9,419 bases of DNA, taken from an uncultured Lachnospiraceae bacterium. Its GTDB lineage: Bacteria; Bacillota; Clostridia; Lachnospirales; Lachnospiraceae. Made by a program: the position numbers and the translations under genes. The stretch lies in assembly GCA_910587095.1 (NCBI GenBank), contig CAJUMJ010000032.1:1-9419 (forward strand), given 5' to 3'. Shown here one piece after another: positions 1 through 6,297 of the stretch. Each line of letters opens with the position of its first letter. Within the stretch, counting starts at the first letter, position 1. The notes beneath the pieces are model-generated. The model saw only the letters and a program-made list of their open reading frames with translations, did no database searches and was not told the DNA's origin.

Positions 1-1
1 A

Positions 2-229
2 TAGGTAATTGCGAAACTCCATTTCATCTGTTAAAGTTGTACAAATAGTATAATCAACACAGACGCGCTTTCGCTCCAATCCAAACGTAGTGGTACTAAG
101 GTTCGAAAGAACCTCACCAAGTACCAACAGTTTTAATCCGAAGGATTTAAACACTTTCTTAGGGTCTGCTTATGATTATACTATTTGCACAATGTAATGC
201 AGCCTTGAGATGAGTTTTGCAATTACCTA
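2..229. mobile_element. MITE-like foldback element with long imperfect terminal inverted repeats
   Basis: The first 18 bases of the left end, TAGGTAATTGCGAAACTC (2-19), are matched on the opposite strand by the right end (229 back to 212) with one mismatch. The similarity continues inward in blocks: CAAATAGTATAATCA occurs at 42-56 and, inverted, at 173-187. The arms are therefore about 55 and 57 nt. The centre holds two small hairpins: AGGTTC-GAAA-GAACCT near 100-116 and AATCC-GAA-GGATT near 135-147. No ORF is present. The outermost TA on each side could be a duplicated TA target, as made by IS630/mariner-type transposases; this is inference, because only one base lies to the left. It fills the whole gap before ftsL, where the end of rsmH (mraW) is usually found upstream. 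Transcribed, it would fold into a large hairpin in the ftsL leader. Confidence 0.7.
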
Positions 230-261
230 ATAAAATATAGAAAGAAGGGGAGTCGGGAAAT

Positions 262-720
262 ATGGCGGCGACAAGGCGAAATGCATATTATGTGCACGGT
301 AACACGGTAAGAAGCATACAGCCGAACAGAGAGATTACCGAAAGACCTAAGAAAAAAGTCAATAAGAGTGTGAAGAGGAATCAGGAACGGGCGAAGCATA
401 TGAATGCCGGCTACGTCCTGTTTTTGTCAGTGGCGTTGGTCGTTACGGGTATGGTTTTGGTGTACTATATCGGCTTACAGTCAGACATTACAAACAGCGT
501 GAAGCATATTGCGACGCTCGAGAGAGAACTGAACGACTTAAAGGTGGCCAATGAAGAGAACTACAGCAGAATAATGAGCAGTGTTGATTTGGAGGAGATC
601 AGACGGATCGCCATACAGGAGCTCGGTATGCAGTATGCACAGGAAGGACAGATTATCTCATTTGCCAGTGAGAGCAGCGATTATGTGAAACAGATGGCAG
701 AAATTCCGAAACAGGATTAA
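262..720 (+). CDS. ftsL: FtsL/DivIC-type septum formation protein
   Basis: This 152-residue protein has the bitopic architecture of FtsL/DivIC division proteins. It has a basic cytoplasmic N-terminus (about residues 1-48, rich in Arg/Lys), one transmembrane helix (about 49-71, AGYVLFLSVALVVTGMVLVY), then a heptad-like coiled-coil stretch (about 74-105). A conserved-looking tail follows with 'DLEEIRRIAIQELGM', resembling the segment after the coiled coil in this family. FtsL works at the septum with DivIB/FtsQ and DivIC, activating FtsW and the septal class B PBP. The start ATG is supported by the purine-rich GAAGGGGAG at about 245-252. The next gene begins 12 nt after its stop and encodes a class B PBP, the usual dcw neighbour, so the two are probably co-transcribed. 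Sequence identity within FtsL is always low, so the name rests on architecture plus context. Confidence 0.85.
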   Translation: MAATRRNAYYVHGNTVRSIQPNREITERPKKKVNKSVKRNQERAKHMNAGYVLFLSVALVVTGMVLVYYIGLQSDITNSVKHIATLERELNDLKVANEENYSRIMSSVDLEEIRRIAIQELGMQYAQEGQIISFASESSDYVKQMAEIPKQD

Positions 721-732
721 GCAGGTGACGAT

Positions 733-3048
733 TTGGAAGTACAGGTAAGAAGACAGAACGTTGTAAGAAGACAAAACACTACATTAAGATTCACCAGGAA
801 GATGCAGAAAAAGCTTGTGGTGCTGTTCCTGTTTATTTTGGCAGCTTTTGTAGGCCTTAGCGCGCAGCTTTTTCTGATTAACAGGGATAATGGGGAAACT
901 TACAAAAAACAGGTGTTATCGCATCAGGAATACGATTCTTCGGTAATTCCATTTAAGCGCGGTGAAATTGTTGATGCCAACGGAACGGTTTTGGCGGTGA
1001 GCAATAAGGTTTATAATGTAATTCTGGATACGAAGCTTTTGCTTCGCAAGGAGGATTACCTGGAGCCTACGCTGACTGCGCTGAAGCGTTTTTTTGACAT
1101 CGATCCGGAACCGGTGAGAGCTTATATTGCCTCGCATCCCCAGTCTTCGTACTATGTGATGGCGAAGAGAGTGGAGTATGAAAAAAAGGCAGCTTTTGAG
1201 GAGTTTTGCGCGGATCCTGAGCAGGGAGCCAATATCAAGGGGGTTTGGTTTGAGGACGAGTACAGGAGAGAGTATCCCAACGGATCCCTGGCCTGTGACC
1301 TGATCGGTTTTACCACAGGCGACAACACGGGAACATACGGTCTTGAGGAGTTTTACAATGATACGCTCAGCGGCACGAACGGGAGAGAGTACGGCTATTT
1401 GAACGATGATTCCACATTGGAGCGCACTACCATAGCGGCCAGGGACGGCAACAACATACAAATTTCCCTCGACGCCAATATTCAGACAATTGTGGAGAAA
1501 TATCTGAAAGAATTTAATGAAGAATATAAGGACGGCGCGCATCCCGGCAACGGCGCGGAGAATGTTGGGTGTGTCATTATGGATCCGAATACTGCCAGTA
1601 TATTGGCTATGGCAAGCTATCCGAATTTTGACTTGAACGATGTCAGGAACAAGGAAAACCTGCTGGGTATGCCGTTACTTGACAAGGACGGGAAAAAGAT
1701 AAAGCCAACTGAATACGTGACGCAGGAGGCCATAGATGGCATGGATGACCAAGTCATGTATCAGCATTTTAATGCCCTGTGGAAAAACTTCTGTATTGCG
1801 GATTCCTACGAGCCGGGTTCGGTGGCCAAGCCTTTTACGGTGGCGGCGGCAATTGAGAGCGGTGCTATCACCGGCAACGAGACTTATAACTGCGAAGGAA
1901 AGCTTCATGTGGGCGACCACGATATCAAATGCCACCAGACCTTTGGAGACGGGCCGATTACGGTACAGCAAGGCATTGAACGTTCCTGCAACGTGGTGCT
2001 GATGAATGTGGCTTTTGCTTTGGGCAAAGAAGAATTCGTGGATTACCAGCATACTTTTGGGTTTGGATTGAAGACTAACATTGATCTGGCCGGTGAGGCA
2101 CGCACGGCCAGCATGGTTTACAACAAAGGCAATATCGGAATGACGGATCTCGCGACGAATTCTTTCGGACAGAGTTTTAACGCTACCATGATCCAGACGA
2201 TCACGGGTTTCTGTTCGCTGATCAACGGCGGAAACTATTATACGCCCCGTGTGGCGAGCCGGATCACGACGGCTGATGGCGCAACCATAGAGAATATTGA
2301 GCCGAGACTTTTGAAGCAGACTATTTCAAACTCCACCAGTGAAACGATCAGGGAATTTTGTAATACGGTGGTGAGCGGGGAGAACGGAACAGGACATACA
2401 GCCAGACCGGCCGGTTATATGATTGGCGGAAAGACGGGAACGGCGGAGACGCTGCCCAGAGGAAATAACGAATATGTAGTTTCTTTCCTGGGTTACGCTC
2501 CCGCGGACGATCCGCAGGTTGTCATTTATGTGGTGGTGGACAGACCAAACGTAATCTTTCAGGATGATGCGAAGCATGCCACCAGAATTGTAAAAAAAAT
2601 TTTGACGGAAGTTTTGCCCTACTTGAATATTTTTATGACGGAGGAGCTAAGCGACAAGGAGAGGGAGGAGCTAGAGCAGTTACAGATTCAGATCAGGATG
2701 CCTCAGAATCCGGAGGAGACGGAGGAAGAGGAGCTTGACGAAGAGGGAAATCCGATTCCCAAAGAGCCGCAGGGAGGAGAAGGAGCCTCCGGGGAAGGCG
2801 GCCAGAGCGCTCCCGAGGAGGGAGAGAGCGGTACAGAGGCGCCAGGGGAAGGGGAGAGCAAACCAAATGAGGCGTGGAAGGATTTCCCGCTTGACCCGGA
2901 AACAGGATACCTTGTGGATCCGACTACGGGAGACTATTTGGATCCCCAGCTTGGCACCGTGGTGGGCGGCGGCAGCCTTATGGGTGAGAACATCGGTGCG
3001 CCGCCGGCATCCGAACCTTCCGAAGGAGAGAACGAGCCTCCAATTTAG
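733..3048 (+). CDS. Class B penicillin-binding protein (FtsI/PBP2B-like D,D-transpeptidase)
   Basis: This is a 771-residue class B PBP, a membrane-anchored transpeptidase that cross-links peptidoglycan. Visible parts in order are a short basic N-terminus; a transmembrane anchor at about 28-49; a PBP dimerisation/pedestal domain (about 65-225, with 'FKRGEIVDANGTVLA'); and the transpeptidase domain (about 245-630). All three catalytic motifs are intact: SVAK at 363-366 (nucleophile Ser363), SCN at 418-420, and KTG at 567-569. Residues about 640-771 form an acidic Glu/Gly/Pro/Ser-rich extension instead of PASTA domains. That extension ends in a repeat-like DPETGYLVDPTTGDYLDP stretch. The TTG start is chosen because AGGTGA lies 4 nt upstream (723-728) and it is close behind ftsL. 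As the first PBP after ftsL in a dcw cluster it is likely the division-specific enzyme. The choice between FtsI and SpoVD cannot be settled from sequence alone. Confidence 0.93.
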   Translation: MEVQVRRQNVVRRQNTTLRFTRKMQKKLVVLFLFILAAFVGLSAQLFLINRDNGETYKKQVLSHQEYDSSVIPFKRGEIVDANGTVLAVSNKVYNVILDTKLLLRKEDYLEPTLTALKRFFDIDPEPVRAYIASHPQSSYYVMAKRVEYEKKAAFEEFCADPEQGANIKGVWFEDEYRREYPNGSLACDLIGFTTGDNTGTYGLEEFYNDTLSGTNGREYGYLNDDSTLERTTIAARDGNNIQISLDANIQTIVEKYLKEFNEEYKDGAHPGNGAENVGCVIMDPNTASILAMASYPNFDLNDVRNKENLLGMPLLDKDGKKIKPTEYVTQEAIDGMDDQVMYQHFNALWKNFCIADSYEPGSVAKPFTVAAAIESGAITGNETYNCEGKLHVGDHDIKCHQTFGDGPITVQQGIERSCNVVLMNVAFALGKEEFVDYQHTFGFGLKTNIDLAGEARTASMVYNKGNIGMTDLATNSFGQSFNATMIQTITGFCSLINGGNYYTPRVASRITTADGATIENIEPRLLKQTISNSTSETIREFCNTVVSGENGTGHTARPAGYMIGGKTGTAETLPRGNNEYVVSFLGYAPADDPQVVIYVVVDRPNVIFQDDAKHATRIVKKILTEVLPYLNIFMTEELSDKEREELEQLQIQIRMPQNPEETEEEELDEEGNPIPKEPQGGEGASGEGGQSAPEEGESGTEAPGEGESKPNEAWKDFPLDPETGYLVDPTTGDYLDPQLGTVVGGGSLMGENIGAPPASEPSEGENEPPI

Positions 3049-3072
3049 GAGATAAGCTGAATAACGAGAAGT

Positions 3073-3131
3073 GAGAATAACCTCATAAAAAGGATAATAG
3101 ATTATATTAATACCTTTTTGTGAGGTTTCTC
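3073..3131 (+). promoter_or_regulatory. Long stem-loop covering the ribosome binding site of the second PBP gene
   Basis: The left arm 3073-3093 (GAGAATAACCTCATAAAAAGG) pairs with the right arm 3113-3131 (CCTTTTTGTGAGGTTTCTC), with one A/C mismatch and a 2-nt bulge. They enclose a 19-nt AT-rich loop. The only plausible Shine-Dalgarno for the ATG at 3136, GAGGT at 3122-3126, lies inside the right arm, and the hairpin ends 4 nt before the start codon. In an mRNA read from the upstream PBP gene this should block ribosome access. A promoter inside the loop or left arm would give an unblocked transcript. An attenuator or weak terminator role is an alternative, since four T follow the stem. The hairpin is seen directly; the regulatory role is inferred. 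Confidence 0.65.
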
Positions 3132-3135
3132 TTTT

Positions 3136-4251
3136 ATGGATGGCAGGATAACTCACAAAACTTATCACAGAAGCAAGACTGTAACCATAGTTTTCGTGTG
3201 TACGCTGGCGCTTTTTGCACTGGCGGGAAGACTTCTTTACCTGATGGTGTTCCAGTCCGAATATTACACGTTAAAAGCCAGGGAGCTTCATGAGAGGGAG
3301 CGTAGCATCAAGGCGGCGAGAGGGAGAATTATTGACGCTAACGGAAAGATTCTGGCGGACAATAAGACTGTCTGTACGGTTTCCGTGATTCACAGTCAGA
3401 TTACGGATGCGGATGAGGTGGTCGCTGTCCTTTCAAAGGAACTCAATCTATCCGAGGAGTATGTGAGAAAGCGGGTGGAGAAATACTCCTCCATCGAGAA
3501 GATAAAAAGTAACGTGGACAAAGTCATTGGGGATGAAATCAGAGCCAGGGGGCTGGACGGAGTCAAGGTGGATGAAGATTACAAGCGTTATTATCCCTAC
3601 GATACGCTGGCGTCGAAGGCGCTTGGGTTTACCGGCGGCGACAATCAGGGTATCATAGGACTTGAGGTGATCTACGAGGAATATCTCAGAGGAGAAGCGG
3701 GAACGATCCTGACAGTGACTGACGCCAAAGGAGTGGAGCAGGCCGAGGAGGGAGAAGAGAGAGTGGAACCGGTAAGCGGCCGTGATCTCTACATCAGTCT
3801 CGACATCAATATTCAGAGCTATGCAACTCAGCTTGCGAAACAGGCTATGGAAACAAAGGAGGCTGACAGGGTTTCCATTCTGGTTATGAATCCGCAAAAC
3901 GGAGAGATTCTGGCTATGGTTGATGTGCCGGAATTTGACTTGAACAATCCCTACACACTGCCTAACGGTATGGATGCTTCGGCTTTTTCCGAGAAGAAAA
4001 GGCAGGAACTTCTAAATGCCATGTGGAGAAACGGCTGTATCAATGATACCTACGAGCCTGGATCTACCTTCAAAATTATTACGGCGGCAGCAGGGCTGGA
4101 GTCCGGTGCGGTAAAACCGACAGATACCTTTAACTGTCCAGGATTTATCATGGTGGAAGACCGGAAGATCCGCTGTCACAAAGTAGGGGGACATGGCGCG
4201 GAAGATTTCGTGCAAGGCACTATGAATTCCTGCAAACAGGTAGTAGTGTAA
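3136..4251 (+). pseudogene. SpoVD-like class B PBP, 3' end lost at a mobile-element junction
   Basis: The open frame gives 371 residues of a class B PBP: membrane anchor at about 14-38, dimerisation domain (about 55-200, 'RGRIIDANGKILA'), and the first part of the transpeptidase domain. The nucleophile motif STFK is present (Ser310-Lys313, in YEPGSTFK). Homology then stops at 'GTMNSC' (residues 361-366), where the family continues with Asn-Pro to complete the SxN motif. Here the codon reads Lys and the frame ends six codons after Cys366. The KTG motif, and roughly 200 or more further residues, are missing. Without SxN and KTG the product cannot be a working transpeptidase. Class B PBPs of this short-linker type next to FtsI in Clostridia are commonly SpoVD, needed for spore cortex; that name is inferred. 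Its SD sits in the preceding hairpin. The missing half may lie at the far end of the inserted element. Confidence 0.85.
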
Positions 4252-4286
4252 ATCAGAGTTAATTGAATATTTCAGCAATCCATTTT

Positions 4287-4314
4287 AGAATCGTAGAAAT
4301 GCGGTTCTTTTTTT
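4287..4314 (+). terminator. Rho-independent terminator at the left edge of the element
   Basis: A 9-bp stem, AGAATCGTA (4287-4295) with TGCGGTTCT (4300-4308), contains two G-U pairs and closes on a GAAA tetraloop. An uninterrupted T-run (4308-4314) follows. This is a strong intrinsic terminator reading rightward. It would stop transcription arriving from the dcw operon before it enters the element's parA gene, insulating the two regions. Confidence 0.85.
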
Positions 4315-4363
4315 ATCCTTTTGGCAAGATGAATTGGTATATCACAAATAACGGGAGCTTTGA

Positions 4364-4432
4364 ATGGAGGCTCAGAAGGGGGTGATCTATACGCAATATT
4401 TGAAGTTACAGGCAGCTATTAACAATTATTAA
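4364..4432 (+). CDS. Possible 22-residue leader ORF upstream of parA
   Basis: An ATG at 4364 with GGGAG six nt upstream (4353-4357) opens a 22-codon frame ending at TAA 4430-4432, just before the parA ribosome binding site. The predicted peptide contains 'VIYTQYLKLQAAINNY' and has no recognisable domain. It may be a translated leader, a decayed gene end, or chance. Apart from this and the terminator, I see nothing coding between the PBP break and parA. Confidence 0.2.
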   Translation: MEAQKGVIYTQYLKLQAAINNY

Positions 4433-4453
4433 TTATTGGAGGGAATTAATAAC

Positions 4454-5051
4454 ATGTGTAAAATTATTGCGATTGCAAACCAAAAAGGTGGAGTCGGAAA
4501 GACAACTACCGCCATCAATTTGGGTATAGGCTTAGTAAATAAGGGGAACCGGGTTCTGCTTGTCGATCTGGATCCGCAGGGGAATGCGACCCAGGGACTT
4601 GGCTTTGATGCGGATGCTTTGGAAATTACAATATCGTCGATGATTCGAAAAGTGATCGGCAAGTCTGATTACGATCAATGCGCTTGTAGCGGCGGATGAG
4701 GTGATCATACCGCTTCATGCGCAATATTATAGCGTAAGGGGGCTGGAACAGTTGCTACAGACAATCGGATCGGTTAAATTAAACGGGCTGAATGGAGCAC
4801 TTAAGATATCGGGGATACTGTATACGTGTGTTAATGACAGGACGACTTCTTTCCAGTATGTGCGGAACATATTAAAGGATGCTTACGGTAAAGATGTAAA
4901 AATTTACGAAAACTATATTCCCCGCAGTGTAAAAGCGGAAGAGGCCCCGTCTTATGGCCGCAGTATTTACGAATGTGATATCTCCGGCAAGGTTTCCTGT
5001 GCTTACAGCAAGTTTACAGATGAATTTCTTTTGGCGGAGAAAGGACGGTAA
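4454..5051 (+). pseudogene. parA: ParA/Soj-type partition ATPase, broken by an internal out-of-frame deletion
   Basis: The N-terminal part starts at ATG 4454 behind GGAGGG (4438-4443). It shows the deviant Walker A box KGGVGKTT (residues 11-18) and the DPQGN motif (40-44) of ParA partition ATPases. Homology runs to about residue 70 and then shifts frame, with a stop at 4697-4699. From 4665 another frame reads LITINALVAADEVIIPLHAQ and continues through 'PRSVKAEEAPSYG' to the stop at 5051. This is the normal C-terminal half of the same family. The two halves total about 198 residues, whereas complete relatives have around 255-275. A block of roughly 60-75 residues, including the Walker B segment, is therefore missing at about 4660-4665, and the frame is lost. 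ParA would partner the ParB-like protein 5 nt downstream. Neither fragment should be functional. A sequencing error cannot explain the missing block. Confidence 0.85.
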
Positions 5052-5056
5052 CTGGC

Positions 5057-6076
5057 ATGGCAGTCAAGCCTTTTAATGTAATGAATTTAGGTAAGGTAGG
5101 TCTTTTTGATCCGACAGAACTGGGATATCGGGATTCGCTGGATATCATTAAAGATGAATCGATCAAAATACAAAAATCCTTTGTGAAGATCGGATGGTAT
5201 TTAAAGCATATTAGAGATAACGGACTCTATAGTGAAGGAGGATATACGAATATCAACGAATGTGCGGCAGAACAGTTTGGATACTCGCAATCCACAGTAT
5301 CTAGATTTATCAATGTATGTGAAAAATTTTCAAAAGAGCATAATTCTCCGGAGCTGGATGAAAAATACGCAGGTTTTGACAGGTCACAGATGATTGAAAT
5401 GCTCCCGATGGAGCCGGAGCAGCTTGAAAAGGTGGTTCCGGAAATGACTGTCAAACAGATACGGGAAATTAAAAACAGCGGGAAGGCGAAACCGGAAAGG
5501 CACGGTGGAGCGGGGGATACGGGGAAAATAGATTTTCCGGGTCAGACAAGCATTGAAGCGGATTTTCCGGAATATATGCCGGATACGTCTGATGCTAAGC
5601 CATTGGATTTGCAGGAAAAATGTTATGCGATGTCGCATAAAGAGCAGAAAATAGTAGAAAATGAGCTGCACGAGGATAGTCGACCAACAGAGGATATTGT
5701 TGTTGATGGTACATTTAAGGAAATGGTAACGTTCCCGTGGGAAACGACTCAGCCGGAGCTACCCATATTAAAAAATTGTGACCAGAGAAAGGAGTGGTTG
5801 GGCAAATATAAGGAGTGGGGGCTCTGGTATCATGATACAAATATCGACGTCAATTACTATAAATTTGATTTTGACGATGGAAGCCGATTGGTTGTAGCAG
5901 AATATCCGCAGAGGCATAGCTTTTATTCCGATGAGTTGAAAGACGAATGCATCTATCATTTACTTGAGAAAAATAAAAAGGGATATGGAAAAGTATACGA
6001 TGAAAAGTATCGGCATCAGCAGGACTCGGAAACATACCTTGTGGAATTTCTTAAAAATTTACAGAAGGGAGGATAA
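5057..6076 (+). CDS. ParB-like/ICE-associated helix-turn-helix protein
   Basis: This is a 339-residue protein directly behind parA, with its ATG 5 nt after the parA stop and AAAGGA about 11 nt upstream. Residues 66-91 contain 'ECAAEQFGYSQSTVSRF', which fits a helix-turn-helix. The preceding alpha-helical stretch (about 25-60, 'IKIQKSFVKIGWYLKHIRD') and the following 'MTVKQIREIKN' (about 130-140) resemble the DNA-binding core of ParB-like proteins that accompany ParA on clostridial conjugative elements. Residues about 142-225 look like a variable hydrophilic linker. The C-terminal 100 residues (rich in Trp/Tyr/Asp, 'WYHDTNIDVNYYKFDFDDGSRLVVAEYP') form a separate domain whose function I do not recognise. 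The protein probably binds element DNA for partition, replication or regulation. Its ATPase partner is broken here, so partition may be lost while any regulatory role persists. Confidence 0.7.
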   Translation: MAVKPFNVMNLGKVGLFDPTELGYRDSLDIIKDESIKIQKSFVKIGWYLKHIRDNGLYSEGGYTNINECAAEQFGYSQSTVSRFINVCEKFSKEHNSPELDEKYAGFDRSQMIEMLPMEPEQLEKVVPEMTVKQIREIKNSGKAKPERHGGAGDTGKIDFPGQTSIEADFPEYMPDTSDAKPLDLQEKCYAMSHKEQKIVENELHEDSRPTEDIVVDGTFKEMVTFPWETTQPELPILKNCDQRKEWLGKYKEWGLWYHDTNIDVNYYKFDFDDGSRLVVAEYPQRHSFYSDELKDECIYHLLEKNKKGYGKVYDEKYRHQQDSETYLVEFLKNLQKGG

Positions 6077-6083
6077 GAAAACG

Positions 6084-6111
6084 CTATATATTGCAATCGC
6101 AACATATATAG
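6084..6111. promoter_or_regulatory. AT-rich dyad after the ParB-like gene, possible protein-binding site
   Basis: CTATATATTGC (6084-6094) is mirrored by GCAACATATATAG (6099-6111) around a 4-nt centre, AATC, with a 2-nt offset in one arm. It lies 8 nt after the ParB-like stop codon. It could be an operator, a binding site for the upstream DNA-binding protein, or part of a weak transcript-end structure. No copies of it were noticed elsewhere in the window. Confidence 0.3.
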
Positions 6112-6150
6112 ATTCCCGCCAGATTTCCTCCAAAAATTTTGCGGGAAGGG

Positions 6151-6177
6151 AAAGGGTAGCTTGAGGGCTGCCTTTTT
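6151..6177 (+). terminator. Probable rho-independent terminator after the ParB-like gene
   Basis: AAGG-(G)-TAGCT (6152-6161) pairs with GGCTGCCTT (6166-6174) around a TGAG loop. There is one bulged G and two G-U pairs, followed by TTT to 6177. It overlaps the first 29-bp direct repeat, whose 3' arm and T-run also occur at the second copy (7213). There the left arm differs, and a weaker AAAAGG...CCTTTT hairpin can still form. Confidence 0.45.
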
Positions 6178-6186
6178 CTGTAGGAG
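6158..6186 (+). repeat. 29-bp direct repeat, left copy, bounding the rpn cassette
   Basis: The 29 bases beginning AGCTTGAGGGCTGCCTTTTT and ending CTGTAGGAG are identical to 7213-7241. The flanking bases differ on both sides (T/G before, A/G after), so the repeat is exactly bounded. The two copies lie 1055 bp apart and enclose the rpn gene and its terminator. The right copy forms the natural leader and ribosome binding site of the ArdC-like gene, so the left copy marks where that leader was duplicated or interrupted. Confidence 0.85.
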
Positions 6187-6274
6187 ACAAGACCTAGCGG
6201 AAGGAGGAAGAATTGAGGTGGGAAAATTTCACGAAAAATTCAGTTTTCAAAAGATACTCTCTGATGTAAAATAA
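6161..6274 (+). CDS. Possible 37-residue leader ORF between the ParB-like and rpn genes
   Basis: A TTG inside the left repeat opens a frame of 37 codons (start MRAAFFCRR, end FSFQKILSDVK) that stops just before rpn. An internal GTG at 6218 with AAGGAGG at 6201-6207 is a better-supported start and would give 18 residues. The right repeat encodes the same MRAAFFCRR in frame with the ArdC-like gene. The stretch 6077-6297 otherwise holds only the dyad, the terminator and the repeat. It may be a leader peptide, a remnant of the gene displaced by the cassette, or chance. Confidence 0.25.
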   Translation: MRAAFFCRRQDLAEGGRIEVGKFHEKFSFQKILSDVK

Positions 6275-6297
6275 AAATGGAGAAGGAAGGTGATGTT

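Noticed and set aside
49..54. TATAAT in the left arm of the foldback element as a promoter -10 box
   Set aside because: No acceptable -35 box is found at 16-18 nt spacing. The same sequence occurs inverted in the other arm, so it is better explained as part of the conserved inverted repeat.
916..1542. 208-codon open frame on the minus strand within the first PBP gene
   Set aside because: It lies wholly antisense to a clearly conserved PBP with intact catalytic motifs, has no ribosome binding site or recognisable domain, and is a shadow of that gene.
2680..3168. 162-codon minus-strand frame across the PBP tail and the start of the next PBP
   Set aside because: It is the complement of a purine-rich Glu/Gly coding stretch, which leaves the reverse strand free of stops; there is no family similarity.
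4234..4260. Possible attachment core at the PBP/element boundary
   Set aside because: Only one end of the element is visible, so no duplicated core can be identified; any exact att sequence would be a guess.
5964..6164. 66-codon plus-strand frame overlapping the end of the ParB-like gene
   Set aside because: It is mostly out of frame inside the ParB-like coding region, lacks a ribosome binding site, and its tail consists of hairpin and repeat sequence.
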